Source: Nitrosomonadales bacterium (GTDB lineage: Bacteria; Pseudomonadota; Gammaproteobacteria; Burkholderiales; Gallionellaceae). Taken from it: DNA of 64,000 nt. The number at the start of each line of letters is the position of its first letter. Position 1 is the first letter of the stretch. The notes beneath the pieces were generated by a model, which worked only from the letters and a program-made list of their open reading frames with translations, ran no database searches and was not told the origin of the DNA. The position numbers and the translations under genes were made by a program. The stretch is from the NCBI GenBank assembly GCA_016234685.1, contig JACRAT010000029.1, forward strand, positions 80,999 to 144,998. Reading direction: 5' to 3'. This document shows positions 46,382 to 55,644 of this stretch, piece by piece.

Positions 46382-47892
46382 CGGCAGACACTCCTTCCAT
46401 CCAGACAGACCACTCGGTCGTTCACTTGCTTGCTGGCGGCATCGGTGGGGCGGTAGGTCTCGAAAGCCAGTGCCTCACCGTGCAGATTGCGTCCTTCCAG
46501 ATAGGTCGCGGGCGGAGTGGCTATCGGGTTGCGCGGCGATTGTCCGTCCAGCATCTTGCCCGCTACGATCACCATCGCCCGATAGTCGCCAGAGCCGTTG
46601 AGACTCAGGCAGCTCACGCCCGGTGAGCAGCCCGAGCCGCCCGGCTGTTCGCCAGCCGCTAACTGATAAAAGACTGCGTTGCGCCAGTGACTCCAGTACG
46701 CCGTGCCGACATGGCTGCAACTGGCGGGCCAGCTTTGCGACATGCCGGGGCTGAGCGGTACGCCTGCGCCGATCAGCCCGCTGACCGTGGTTTGCAGTAG
46801 GAGACGCACGGTGGCGATGCTGCTGTTCGGCGGTGATTTCGCCAGTTCCTGCGCGGCCTTTCCGGCTGCGCTGGCGTTGCTGGTGAGTGCGGCGGGCAGT
46901 GCGGGTTGGCTGGATTGGGCTGTGGCAAGGGCGCTGGCATCCAGTATCAGCCCGGCGTTCTTCAGTGCGGTGCGATTGGCTGCGGTGTTGCTGGCGGCGT
47001 AGCGGTCGAGGGCGAAAAACTGGGCGGCGAGCGCATCCAGCAGGGTGTCCATGTTCGCATCGAGTACTGTGCCGGCTGTCAGTGTGCGCGGCTGAGCAGG
47101 GATGCGCCCGAAGTACGTGCTAACCGCGCCTCGCTGGTTCGCTGTGTCGGCGATGGGGGCGGGCCACGGGTAGCGGGCGGCGGAGACGGCGGCGTAGTCG
47201 TCCAAGCAGGCTTTGATCTCGCGGGCGATGCGGGCTTCGGTCAGTCGCAATACTTCGTTCGCGCGGATCTCCAGCACTTGGTCGTTGAAGCTGGCATCGG
47301 TCGTCCGCCGGACATAGTTGCGGGTGGCGTTGCCGCCTTCCAGATAGCTGGTGGCGCACAGCGTCTCGGCCTGCGTGATGCCGCTGGCGGCGCAGGGTGC
47401 GCTGCTGCTGGCGCGGCTTTGTCCGGCGAGTGCGGTATTGGGGGCGAACAGGATGGCGGCGAATTCGCCGGGGCCGCCGTTGAGACTCAGCTCGCCAGCG
47501 GTGTCGCTGTCGATGACATTGGAGTTGTCGTCGCGGAAACTGCGCGAGAGCGCGTACCAGAGCGTTTCGCCGTCTGCGTCGGTCGGTTCGGGGATGCCCA
47601 GCGTACGGTAGGGTGCGCGGCCCAGATAGGACGGGCAGTCGTTACCAGCCAAGAGATCGGCGCTGCCGTCACCATTTGCATCGGGACAGGGCAGGCTGCC
47701 GGGGAGGCTGGCATCGGTGGCAGCGCGGCCCAGCAGGGTGAGCTTGAGTTGAGCCAGCGCTTCGGCGTTGCGCCGATCACGCTCGGGCTGGGCGACTTGC
47801 CGGACGAAAGTGCCGACCAGCAGGCTCAAACTGCCCAATACCAGCGCGACCAGCAGCAACATCAACGCCACGCCCTGTTGTTCGCGCTTCAT
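46378..47892 (-). CDS. GspK-like pseudopilus-associated protein, no E5 residue
   Basis: The 504-residue protein begins MKREQQGVALMLLLVALVLG, a GspK-like N-terminal membrane helix lacking the usual Glu at position 5. The first soluble part, PGSLPCPDANGDGSADLL...RAPYRTLGIPEPTDADGETLWYALS, shares the cysteine-containing motif of the pseudopilin at 45710. A large alanine/serine-rich region follows. The stretch ends CLDGRSVC. It likely forms or caps the pseudopilus tip. Function beyond that is unknown. Confidence 0.7.
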   Translation of the reverse strand: MKREQQGVALMLLLVALVLGSLSLLVGTFVRQVAQPERDRRNAEALAQLKLTLLGRAATDASLPGSLPCPDANGDGSADLLAGNDCPSYLGRAPYRTLGIPEPTDADGETLWYALSRSFRDDNSNVIDSDTAGELSLNGGPGEFAAILFAPNTALAGQSRASSSAPCAASGITQAETLCATSYLEGGNATRNYVRRTTDASFNDQVLEIRANEVLRLTEARIAREIKACLDDYAAVSAARYPWPAPIADTANQRGAVSTYFGRIPAQPRTLTAGTVLDANMDTLLDALAAQFFALDRYAASNTAANRTALKNAGLILDASALATAQSSQPALPAALTSNASAAGKAAQELAKSPPNSSIATVRLLLQTTVSGLIGAGVPLSPGMSQSWPASCSHVGTAYWSHWRNAVFYQLAAGEQPGGSGCSPGVSCLSLNGSGDYRAMVIVAGKMLDGQSPRNPIATPPATYLEGRNLHGEALAFETYRPTDAASKQVNDRVVCLDGRSVCR

Positions 47893-47901
47893 CGCACGGC
47901 C

Positions 47902-48216
47902 TTAATGGGCGGCATCCTCGCGCAGCCGTTCGCCTACCGTGAGACTTAGCTTGCCGCGCTCGGGAAATTCGAGGTGCTGTCTGGAGGGGGAAGGTTCATC
48001 GCTGGCGCTTTGCGCCATGCCGTCCAGCCAGATGGTGCGCGAGCCGTCGCATTTTTGTACGATGCCGTTGAGCAGTGGCGGCAGCGGTTTTTGTGGGGAG
48101 GTGCTACGTTCGAGTTGGGCGCGTTGCTCCGGGTTGAAGAACAAGCGCCCCAGTTCCTGCGCGGCGCAGGGCGGGATCGACGCGAGGACGAGGAGGGCGG
48201 CGTAGCAGCGCTTCAT
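47902..48216 (-). CDS. MshK/PilP-like periplasmic protein
   Basis: The 104-residue protein has a signal peptide (MKRCYAALLVLASIPPCAAQ) and the short motif LLNGIVQKCDGSRTIWLDG, found in MshK and the periplasmic linkers between secretin and inner-membrane parts. The start overlaps the upstream gene by 4 bp, and the next gene begins 9 bp after its stop. Confidence 0.65.
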   Translation of the reverse strand: MKRCYAALLVLASIPPCAAQELGRLFFNPEQRAQLERSTSPQKPLPPLLNGIVQKCDGSRTIWLDGMAQSASDEPSPSRQHLEFPERGKLSLTVGERLREDAAH

Positions 48217-48788
48217 GTCGTTTCTGCTCGATGTAAATTGAGCCAGCCGCCCACGCATTCCGCATTGAGCCGCGAGGTGGGCATATCCGGTTCGGTGCGC
48301 TCTAGCGAGCAGCGTTCCAGCAAGAACCAGCCGACTTCGCTGGCGCGCAGTTTGTCCAGCACATCGAACAATTGTCCTTCGTGCAGCAAGTCCAACTGGA
48401 GCTTGACCTGACTCAAAGTCTGGATGAATTGTCCGGGCGGGAGTGCTGCGTAAGGTTGCTGCGCGGCGAGGGTGTAGCGCAGTCCGGGCGTTTGCAGGCG
48501 CAGGGCTTCGAGTTGGGCTTGCCAGTTGAGCGGCTCGGCTGCTCCGATGACTTGGCGTGCCTGCAAAGTGCGATAGAGCGCGCTGAGGGCGGGGAGCTGT
48601 TCTTGATCAGCCCGGGCAGAAGCCACGTTGTGGTGGGCGGCAAAAAGTCGCTGCTGCACGGACTGTCGTTGCTGTTCGGCTTGCTCGATGAGGTATTCAC
48701 TGGACAGCACCAGTGCGCTGCCCGAGATCAGGGTGAATGTTAGGGCTAGCTCACTGGAATGTGGCCATCTGAGCTGGAGGCCTCTCAT
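48213..48788 (-). CDS. MshJ/PilO-like inner-membrane assembly protein
   Basis: The 191-residue protein has one transmembrane helix near the N-terminus (ALTFTLISGSALVLSSEYLI), a coiled-coil (EQAEQQRQSVQQRLFAAHH) and a ferredoxin-like C-terminal part, like PilO, MshJ and GspM. The ATG at 48788 overlaps the neighbour as ATGA; an upstream TTG is rejected. It should pair with the MshI/PilN-like protein. Confidence 0.68.
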   Translation of the reverse strand: MRGLQLRWPHSSELALTFTLISGSALVLSSEYLIEQAEQQRQSVQQRLFAAHHNVASARADQEQLPALSALYRTLQARQVIGAAEPLNWQAQLEALRLQTPGLRYTLAAQQPYAALPPGQFIQTLSQVKLQLDLLHEGQLFDVLDKLRASEVGWFLLERCSLERTEPDMPTSRLNAECVGGWLNLHRAETT

Positions 48789-50224
48789 GGCTCGCTCGTC
48801 CAAGTGAGTTGCAGGACGAAGGGGGATGAGTCTCCGTTCTGTGGGCTGCCGGGCTGGAATTCGGCCACGCGGTAGCCGTGTGCGATGAGCGCCCGGCGGA
48901 AGTTCTGCTGATAGTCGAGCTTGGCGCGATAGTCCGCCGCCTCATCCTCCACTTTTCCGTAGAGCAGCAGGGTCTGTACGGGCGGCTGCGACTCTTGGGC
49001 GGGCGGCAGGTCGGCTTGCCAAGCCAGCTTGGCTACTCGGATGTCGGGAAAGGCATCCAGCGTGGTGGCGAGCCCGGCGAGAGTCTTTTGCGGAGGTGGG
49101 GAGTGTTTGTCCAGAGCCCCCAGTTGGGCGATGGCACTCTTGATCTCCGCGAGAGAGGTGGGCAGCGACGGCATGTTCTGGCTGAGGCTAAGCGCTTGCT
49201 GGCTGAGTTGCGAGATCTGATTCCCGGTGGCGGCATTGTCGGCGTCCAGCTCTCGCAGATGGGCGAAGTTGCTGGCGCTCCAAGCCACGCTGGCGCTGAG
49301 GCTGAGTGCAGACAGGCCGAACAGGATGCGGCGAAAGCGCCGCAGGCGGAAGTGCTCGGTATGCTCGTCGGTGGCGTAGTGTTGCATTGGCGTTCGGGTG
49401 GCGAGCAGATGCAGCAGCACTGGCGTGGCATCCGAGCTTGGGGTGGCGTTGGTTACTCCGAGTGCTCGGGCCCGTTGCGTCAAGTCCAGACACTGGCAGT
49501 TGATGGTGTGGTCGCGCGCCAATATCTCTTGCAGGGCGGGATGGTCGTCGATGTGGAAAAGACAGATGACGTCCAATGGCGGGCCGAGTGGCAGCAGGTG
49601 CTGGCTGTGCAGATATTGCCGGATGCGTAGCTGTTCGGTGAAGGCCGTGCGGGTCAGATCGTCGGTCGGGATCAGACGGGAGAAGCGCAGGCGGCGTGCG
49701 TGGAAGTAGCTGGCGCGCAGCCCGGCGTGTTCTTCCCAAGTGAATAACAGCACGTGGTCAGACGGGAGTTCCGGCAATAGCCCAGCGCAGAGTTGAGGTA
49801 CGGAGTAGATGCCCGCTAGCGGGACTTTCAGTTCGCGTATCGCATTCAACCAAGGGGTGAGGCGTGCAGGGTGACTCAGCGTCGAATACAGCATCTCGTC
49901 ATCGTGGCTGCTGCCGAGCGCTTGCCGTTGTCGAATCGCCAGCCGAAACGGTGCGCCGGGGTAGAAGTGCTCCAGCCGCTGCTGGATGAGCGAACGATGG
50001 TCGATGTCGTTGAGGTGGGGCAGGCTTTCGAAGTGGAAATCCTCATCCATCAGATCGACCATCAAGTAGACCGGGTCGCGTTCCTGTTTTAGAAAAGTGA
50101 TGAAACGTGCGCGATCTTCCGGTGTGCCGGTATAGCTCTGTGGAGCGGAAAGCACGCCTTTGTTCCAGTGCCAAGCGCGCAGTCGGTCAGCGGTGAGCAG
50201 TAGCAGGAGTTTTCTTGTTCTCAT
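48785..50224 (-). CDS. MshI/PilM-PilN or GspL-like cytoplasmic/inner-membrane scaffold protein
   Basis: The 479-residue protein has an N-terminal cytoplasmic, actin-like half (MRTRKLLLLLTADRLRAWHWNKG...), a transmembrane segment at about 299-316 (RILFGLSALSLSASVAW) and a periplasmic coiled-coil to the C-terminus. This is the layout of GspL and of PilM fused to PilN. The ATG at 50224 overlaps the GspF gene by 4 bp. A longer frame to 50701 runs inside gspF and is not real. It probably recruits the ATPase. Confidence 0.72.
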   Translation of the reverse strand: MRTRKLLLLLTADRLRAWHWNKGVLSAPQSYTGTPEDRARFITFLKQERDPVYLMVDLMDEDFHFESLPHLNDIDHRSLIQQRLEHFYPGAPFRLAIRQRQALGSSHDDEMLYSTLSHPARLTPWLNAIRELKVPLAGIYSVPQLCAGLLPELPSDHVLLFTWEEHAGLRASYFHARRLRFSRLIPTDDLTRTAFTEQLRIRQYLHSQHLLPLGPPLDVICLFHIDDHPALQEILARDHTINCQCLDLTQRARALGVTNATPSSDATPVLLHLLATRTPMQHYATDEHTEHFRLRRFRRILFGLSALSLSASVAWSASNFAHLRELDADNAATGNQISQLSQQALSLSQNMPSLPTSLAEIKSAIAQLGALDKHSPPPQKTLAGLATTLDAFPDIRVAKLAWQADLPPAQESQPPVQTLLLYGKVEDEAADYRAKLDYQQNFRRALIAHGYRVAEFQPGSPQNGDSSPFVLQLTWTSEP

Positions 50225-51420
50225 AGTTTTACCTGACTGATGATGTCGTAGATGGGGATCAATACGGCCAGCATGACCCAGCCCAGCAACACGCCCAACG
50301 CCAGCGTCAGTGCGGGTTCGGCCAGAGTCTGGATGCGCCGGATGGCGTCCTGTACTTCGCGGTTGTAGAAGTAACTCACGTTCAGCAGCGATTGGTCGAG
50401 GTTGCCGGTGGCCTCGCCCACTTGCAGCATGTGCAACACCAGCGGCGGGAACAGCCCGGTCTGCTGGAAGGCTTGCGTCAGATTGCGGCCCGATTCGACT
50501 GATAGTGCGACTTGCGTCAGGCCGCGTTCGATGACCCGGTTGCCCGCCAGTGCTTGGCAAAGTTCCAGACTGTCCAGCACGCTGATGCCGGATGCATACA
50601 GCATGGCGAAGGTGTGGGCGAAACGTGCGAGGATGATCTTGCGCAGGATGGGGCCGATCAGCCAGAGGCGGAGCTTGAGTCGGTCGGTGCGATATTGCCA
50701 ATCAGGGCGGTGGGCGAGCAGGTGTCGGCCTGCCAGCAAAATAGCCAGCGGTACGCCCGTCAGCAGCGCCCAGTAGTGAACGAAAAGCTCCGAGGTGGCT
50801 AGCAATAGCCGCGTCTGTAGCGGGAGGGTCTGGCCTAGGCTGAGAATGAGCTGCGCCAGTTGCGGAACCAGATAGCCCATCAGAAAGGCGGTGATGGCGA
50901 GTACGATGCTGCCGACGAAGGCGGGGTAGAGCAAAATGTTGCGGGCGTAAGCCGCCAGTTCGTCTTGCCATTTCAGCGAGGTGGCGAGATGGTCGAACAC
51001 TTCCGGCAAGCGTCCGCTCTCTTCGCCTGCGCGTATCAGGCTGATGCAGACCGGATCGAACGCGGTCGGATGTTGCGCCATTGCTTGCGACAGCGGTTGC
51101 CCGCCGACGATGCTTTCCAGCACGCTGGCGAGGATCAGCGGTAGCGGCCCATCCAGGCTGTCGCGCAGGTCGCCGAGCGCATCCAGCAGCGGCACGCCGG
51201 CCCGGCTGAGTTGCCCTAGATTGAGGAACAGGGTGATGAGTTCGCGGCGGCTGATGCGGCGAGGGCCGAATCCGGGCAAAACCGGGCGGATGCGGGCGCG
51301 GATCAGCATCAGGCCCAGTTGTTGCAGGCGGCGAGCCAATTCCGGCTGATCGGCGGCGTCTTGCCAGCCAGTGGTGAGCCGGCCTTGCGCATCCATCGCC
51401 TTGTAAGCGTAGCGCGTCAT
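50221..51420 (-). CDS. GspF/PilC-type inner-membrane platform protein
   Basis: The 399-residue protein contains two T2SSF domains and three hydrophobic segments, with LSRAGVPLLDALGDLRDS and YASGISVLDSLELCQALAGN as the repeated signature and ATGNLDQSLLNVSYFYNREVQD near the end. It forms the rotating platform driven by the ATPase. The gene overlaps both neighbours by 4 bp, one of eight such junctions in the operon. Confidence 0.88.
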   Translation of the reverse strand: MTRYAYKAMDAQGRLTTGWQDAADQPELARRLQQLGLMLIRARIRPVLPGFGPRRISRRELITLFLNLGQLSRAGVPLLDALGDLRDSLDGPLPLILASVLESIVGGQPLSQAMAQHPTAFDPVCISLIRAGEESGRLPEVFDHLATSLKWQDELAAYARNILLYPAFVGSIVLAITAFLMGYLVPQLAQLILSLGQTLPLQTRLLLATSELFVHYWALLTGVPLAILLAGRHLLAHRPDWQYRTDRLKLRLWLIGPILRKIILARFAHTFAMLYASGISVLDSLELCQALAGNRVIERGLTQVALSVESGRNLTQAFQQTGLFPPLVLHMLQVGEATGNLDQSLLNVSYFYNREVQDAIRRIQTLAEPALTLALGVLLGWVMLAVLIPIYDIISQVKL

Positions 51421-53123
51421 GGGGCGAGCCCTTCGGAGAGGTCGGCGACGCGCGCGACTTCGGTCAGCGAAGTGAGGCCGTTCAACACCTGCGCCCTGCC
51501 ATCGTCCGCTAGCGGGCGGAAACCCTTAGTACGGGCGAGGCGTTTCAGCGCGCGCAGACTGCCGCGCTGCGCCACCAGTTCGTCGAGGTCGTCATCCAGT
51601 CTGAGCAATTCCATCAGGGCATGGCGTCCGGTGTAGCCCTGATGCTGGCAGCGCGGGCAACCGACGGGGCGGTGGATCACTGCGCCGGCATCGAGCGGCA
51701 GACCTAGGGTGCGACGCTCCGCTGCATCTGGCGCGTCCGGCTGTTTGCAGTGCGGGCAGAGCACCCGCACCAGCCGCTGGGCGAGGATGCCGCTGATGTT
51801 GCCCGCCATGATGTCAGGCAGGATGCCGATGTCGAGCAGGCGCGGGATGGCGCCTAGGGCGGAGTTGGTGTGCAACGTGGCGTAGACCTGATGGCCGGTC
51901 ATGGCGGCGCGGAACGCCATCTCGGCGGTGGGTTGGTCGCGGATCTCGCCGATCAGGATGATGTCCGGGTCTTGCCGCATCATGGAGCGGATGCCGTTGG
52001 CGAAATCCAGTTTGGCGGCTTCGTTCACCGAGGTCTGGCGGATCAGCGGCACGGGATATTCCACCGGATCCTCTAGCGTCATGATGTTGACCGACTCCTG
52101 ATTGAGATGGCTGAGGATGGAGTAGAGCGTGGTGGTCTTGCCGCTGCCGGTGGGGCCGGTGACCAGCACGATGCCTTCAGGCTTGGCGATGATCTCGTGC
52201 AGTGTGGCGAGGGCGGTGGCATCCAGCCCGATCTGCGTCAGAGGAACGATGCTCTGCTGACGGTCGAGGATACGCAGCACCAGATTCTCGCCGTGCAGGG
52301 TGGGGTGCGCGGCGGCGCGAAAGTCTATCGTCCGTCCGGCGAGTTCGCGCGAGAAGTGGCCGTCTTGCGGCGCGCGCGTCTCGGCGATGTTCATGCCGCT
52401 CAATACTTTGAGCCGCACCAGCATGGTGGGCCAGAAGCTGCGGTGCAGGCTGAGGGTCTGGCGCAGTACACCGTCGATGCGGTAACGGATGCGCAGGAAA
52501 CCGGATTCGGGTTCGAAATGGATGTCGGATGCGCCTTCGCGCACCGCTTCGACGAGCAGCGATTCGACCAGTTTCACCAGCGGCTGGCTGGAGTCGTCGT
52601 TTTGTAGCCGTGCTGGACGGACGGCGCGTTCGTCCGGCTGTATCTCATGCAGCAGGCTGGCGATGGGGACGGGCTGTCCATAGTGGCGATCCAGCGCGCG
52701 CTGGAGTTCGGCGGCACTGGCGAGCCGGGGAATTATGCGATATGCCCCGTGCAAGCTGGCCTGTACCTGATCCAGCGCGAGGATGTCGTCGGGGTCGGCG
52801 ATGGCGATGGTCAGCAATTTGTCGGTTTCGTTGAGCGCCAAAGGCAGGAGCCGGTGGCGTTGCGCCAGCTCTTTGGGGATCAGCGCCAGCGCGGCGGGGT
52901 CGATGGCAAAGTCGAGCAGGCTGATGCTCTCGTGGCCGAGTTTTTCGGACAGGGTGTCGCGCAAGGCTGCATCCGACAGGAATCCCAGTCGTACCAGCAA
53001 GCCGCCCAGCGGCATCGGCTGGCGGGCTTGTTCCTGCATGGCGATGCGCAACTGGTCGTCGCTGATGAGACCTTTGTCGATGAGCAGACGCCCGATGGGC
53101 AGTGAGGCGTTCGGCTGCATCAT
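51417..53123 (-). CDS. GspE/PilB-type assembly ATPase
   Basis: The 568-residue hexameric ATPase has the N-terminal MshEN domain (GRLLIDKGLISDDQLRIAMQEQ), Walker A TGPTGSGKTTT (K329), Asp box and Walker B (DPDIILIGEIRD), His box, and the tetracysteine zinc motif CPHCKQPD...CPRCQHQG. It powers pseudopilus assembly. No retraction ATPase (PilT) is present nearby, so it fits a secretion or MSHA-like machine rather than twitching pili. Confidence 0.92.
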   Translation of the reverse strand: MMQPNASLPIGRLLIDKGLISDDQLRIAMQEQARQPMPLGGLLVRLGFLSDAALRDTLSEKLGHESISLLDFAIDPAALALIPKELAQRHRLLPLALNETDKLLTIAIADPDDILALDQVQASLHGAYRIIPRLASAAELQRALDRHYGQPVPIASLLHEIQPDERAVRPARLQNDDSSQPLVKLVESLLVEAVREGASDIHFEPESGFLRIRYRIDGVLRQTLSLHRSFWPTMLVRLKVLSGMNIAETRAPQDGHFSRELAGRTIDFRAAAHPTLHGENLVLRILDRQQSIVPLTQIGLDATALATLHEIIAKPEGIVLVTGPTGSGKTTTLYSILSHLNQESVNIMTLEDPVEYPVPLIRQTSVNEAAKLDFANGIRSMMRQDPDIILIGEIRDQPTAEMAFRAAMTGHQVYATLHTNSALGAIPRLLDIGILPDIMAGNISGILAQRLVRVLCPHCKQPDAPDAAERRTLGLPLDAGAVIHRPVGCPRCQHQGYTGRHALMELLRLDDDLDELVAQRGSLRALKRLARTKGFRPLADDGRAQVLNGLTSLTEVARVADLSEGLAP

Positions 53124-53791
53124 CGCTGGCTCAATGCGTCCAAGCGTTGCCGAACTCGGGCGGCATCGAAACCACTCGTGCCCCTAGCGTCGAGTTGCAG
53201 CGCGCGCTGGTAGTGGTGCGCCGCCTGCGGATATTGCCCGAGGTGATCGAGGCTGACGGCGAGGTTGTGCGCACAGGGGGCGAAGTCCGGGGCGAGTTGG
53301 CAGGCGCCGGCGTAGTTGAGTCGCGCTGCGCTCCAGTCTGAGCGTGCGGCGTATAGGTTGCCCAGCGCGAACAACAGGGCTGCATCGGGGGCGGGGACGA
53401 GCAGCAGTTTGATCCGACTTTCTGTCTCGATCTCGCCGTTCAGTGTCGCCAGCCCGGCTTGGGCGATGGGGTCGCGCGGGTCGAGCTCGATGGCGCGGAC
53501 GAGATGGTGTGCTGCGTCGGCGTCTTCGTTCTGTTGCAAGGCGATGGCGGACAGGCCCAGTAAGGCATCGCGGTTGCGGGCATCCAGCAGCAGGGCTTGC
53601 TCGTAGTGTTGCCTTGCTGTGGCAAGGTCGCCCGCGCGGTAAGCCTGCCAGCCTGCGCGTAGTTGCGGGGTGAGTGCGTCATCGTTTTGGCGGTGCTCGA
53701 TGCGTATCGCGGGCGCTTCCGGGTTGGCGCACACTTTCGTGCTCGGTAGCAGCAGAGCACAGAGCAGCAGGGGGCAGAGTTGGCGGCACAT
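53120..53791 (-). CDS. TPR-repeat lipoprotein/periplasmic protein (MshN-like position)
   Basis: The 223-residue protein starts with a signal peptide (MCRQLCPLLLCALLLPSTKVCA) and holds tetratricopeptide repeats: AGDLATARQHYEQALLLDARNRDALLGLSAIALQQ, LVRAIELDPRDPIAQAGLATL, LDHLGQYPQAAHHYQRALQLDA. It takes the position of MshN or PilW-type pilotins between secretin and ATPase genes. AAGGAGG lies 9 bp before the ATG at 53791. Confidence 0.78.
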   Translation of the reverse strand: MCRQLCPLLLCALLLPSTKVCANPEAPAIRIEHRQNDDALTPQLRAGWQAYRAGDLATARQHYEQALLLDARNRDALLGLSAIALQQNEDADAAHHLVRAIELDPRDPIAQAGLATLNGEIETESRIKLLLVPAPDAALLFALGNLYAARSDWSAARLNYAGACQLAPDFAPCAHNLAVSLDHLGQYPQAAHHYQRALQLDARGTSGFDAARVRQRLDALSQR

Positions 53792-53792
53792 G

Positions 53793-55577
53793 TCAGCGCC
53801 CCTCCTTGTCATGGAGAAAGTCCTGATCGGGCTGGCTGGTGCGCAATGCCAGAAAATCACCACTCAAACTGGCATCGTGGATGACGACGGGGCGCAGGAA
53901 GATCACTAGTTCGGTCTTCTCGGTGAGGTCGTTCTTGTGGGTGAAGAAGTCGCCCGCCAGCGGAATCTTGGCGAGACCCGGCACGGCGTCGGTGAGGTTG
54001 TTGATCTGGTCTTGCATCAGCCCGCCCATCACGGCGGTCTGGCGGCTGGCGATCTTTAGCACCGACTCCATCTCGCGTGTTTGGGTCTGCGGGATGCGGC
54101 TGGTGACACCCGCTCTGGCAAGGTCTGGGTTAGGGTCGTTGACGAAGCCGATGACGCGCGAGATGGAGGGCTTGAGGTTGAGTAGCACGGTCTCGTTGTC
54201 GTTGATCTGCGGGGTGACGCTCATGGTGAAGCCGATCGGCACGGTGTTGGGCGTGGTGGTGTAGGTGGTGACGGAGGTGGCCTGATTGGCGGTGGTGTCG
54301 GCCTTGACGGTGAAATACACGAGGTTGTCCACCACGCGCAGCATCGCGGTCTGGTTGTTGAGTACGCTGAGTTTCGGGCTGGACAGGACTTTGACCGTGC
54401 CAAAAGATTCCAGCAGCGAGATCTGCGCGCTGAGATTGCCCAGTTGCGAAGTCGGATTGAGGTAGTCCAGCACGAATAGGTTGTTGGCGTTGACCGTGGG
54501 CAGGGTCGGAGTCCCGGCCTGGCGCAGCTGAAAACCGCTGCCGCCGCGTTGCAGCAACGACCAGTTGATGCCCTGCTTGTACTGGTCGCTCAGGCGCACT
54601 TCGACCACGGTGGCTTCGATCAGCACTTGTCGCCGCGCGCTGCTCATCACTTGATCGACGAACTCCTGCACCTTCTCGTGCTGTTTGCCGGTGGCGCGCA
54701 CCGTAATCAAGCCGGTCTCGGGATTGGCGATGACCGAGGCGGCTTCGCGGAAGGTGCTGCGGCGGGTGACAGTGGTCGCGCCCTCCTGCATGGTGGCAGG
54801 GTTGGGGCTGCTCTCGATGCCGCCGAGTTTGTTGGCGACCTTTTTGTTGGCGGCATAAGCGGGTGGTGCGCCAGTTCCGCTGGTCGTGGTCGAATTCTGT
54901 TGCTCGACCACTGTCTCGCTAGAGCCTTCCGGCAGGATCTTGTCGGTCTCGTGCAGGATGTCTTTGACGTTCTGGATCAAGGTTTCCCAGAAGCGGTTGT
55001 GCGAGGTGTTGCGGATCGAGATGGATGAGTTGTTGCCGCTGAGCAGGGCCGGGGTGTTGGTCGCAGCTTGCGTGCCAGAGCTGACCTGCGTGGCGTTGGC
55101 GATGGCGCTCTCTGCGTCGCGCGTCATGTTCACGTAGTCGATCTTGTAGTGGCGCAGGAAGGGCGTGTCCGGCATGACGATGAGGTTCGGCCCGTCAAGT
55201 TCGTAGCGCATGTCCACTTGGCGAGAGATGCGGCGCAGCAGTTGTGGCAAGGTCTGGTCGAGCGCGTTCAGCGTGATGTCGCCCTGAATGCCGGAATGGA
55301 TGTCGAGATTGATCTTGGCATCGCGGGCCAGTGCGAACAGTACTTCCTGCGCCGGGACGTTCGTCACCACCACGCTGTAGGTTTCCAGCTTGGTGGCGGG
55401 GCGTGGCGGGGGTAACAACAGGCTGCGTGTAACGGGAGCGGGGATGTTTGCCGGACTGAGCGTCGGCGTGCTGGCTGTGCGCAGCAGATGTTGCGGTGAC
55501 GGTTCGATGGGCTGCGTGGCGCACGCAGCTAGCCAAATGCAACAGGGAGATGCTAGCAGCCAACGGATCGAACACAT
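53793..55577 (-). CDS. GspD/MshL-type outer-membrane secretin lipoprotein
   Basis: The 594-residue secretin has a lipoprotein signal (LLASPCCIWLAAC, C17-C18 region), N-terminal N0/N1 domains, and the C-terminal secretin domain with VLIEATVVEVRLSDQYKQGINW, SSPKLSVLNNQTAMLRV and TAVMGGLMQDQINNLTDAVPGLAKIPLAGDFFTHK. It forms the outer-membrane ring through which the pseudopilus or its cargo passes. The ATG at 55577 has GGGAGGG just upstream. The MshL branch is the best fit by context. The operon starts here. Confidence 0.9.
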   Translation of the reverse strand: MCSIRWLLASPCCIWLAACATQPIEPSPQHLLRTASTPTLSPANIPAPVTRSLLLPPPRPATKLETYSVVVTNVPAQEVLFALARDAKINLDIHSGIQGDITLNALDQTLPQLLRRISRQVDMRYELDGPNLIVMPDTPFLRHYKIDYVNMTRDAESAIANATQVSSGTQAATNTPALLSGNNSSISIRNTSHNRFWETLIQNVKDILHETDKILPEGSSETVVEQQNSTTTSGTGAPPAYAANKKVANKLGGIESSPNPATMQEGATTVTRRSTFREAASVIANPETGLITVRATGKQHEKVQEFVDQVMSSARRQVLIEATVVEVRLSDQYKQGINWSLLQRGGSGFQLRQAGTPTLPTVNANNLFVLDYLNPTSQLGNLSAQISLLESFGTVKVLSSPKLSVLNNQTAMLRVVDNLVYFTVKADTTANQATSVTTYTTTPNTVPIGFTMSVTPQINDNETVLLNLKPSISRVIGFVNDPNPDLARAGVTSRIPQTQTREMESVLKIASRQTAVMGGLMQDQINNLTDAVPGLAKIPLAGDFFTHKNDLTEKTELVIFLRPVVIHDASLSGDFLALRTSQPDQDFLHDKEGR

Positions 55578-55644
55578 AGTCCCTCCCTTTTCATCATTTT
55601 TGACAAGACTATCACTCGGGTTGTATTCATTCAATATACTGTTT

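Noticed and set aside
50225..50701. Upstream extension of the MshI/GspL-like gene
   Set aside because: It reads gspF in another frame and gives Arg/Pro/His-rich sequence without motifs.
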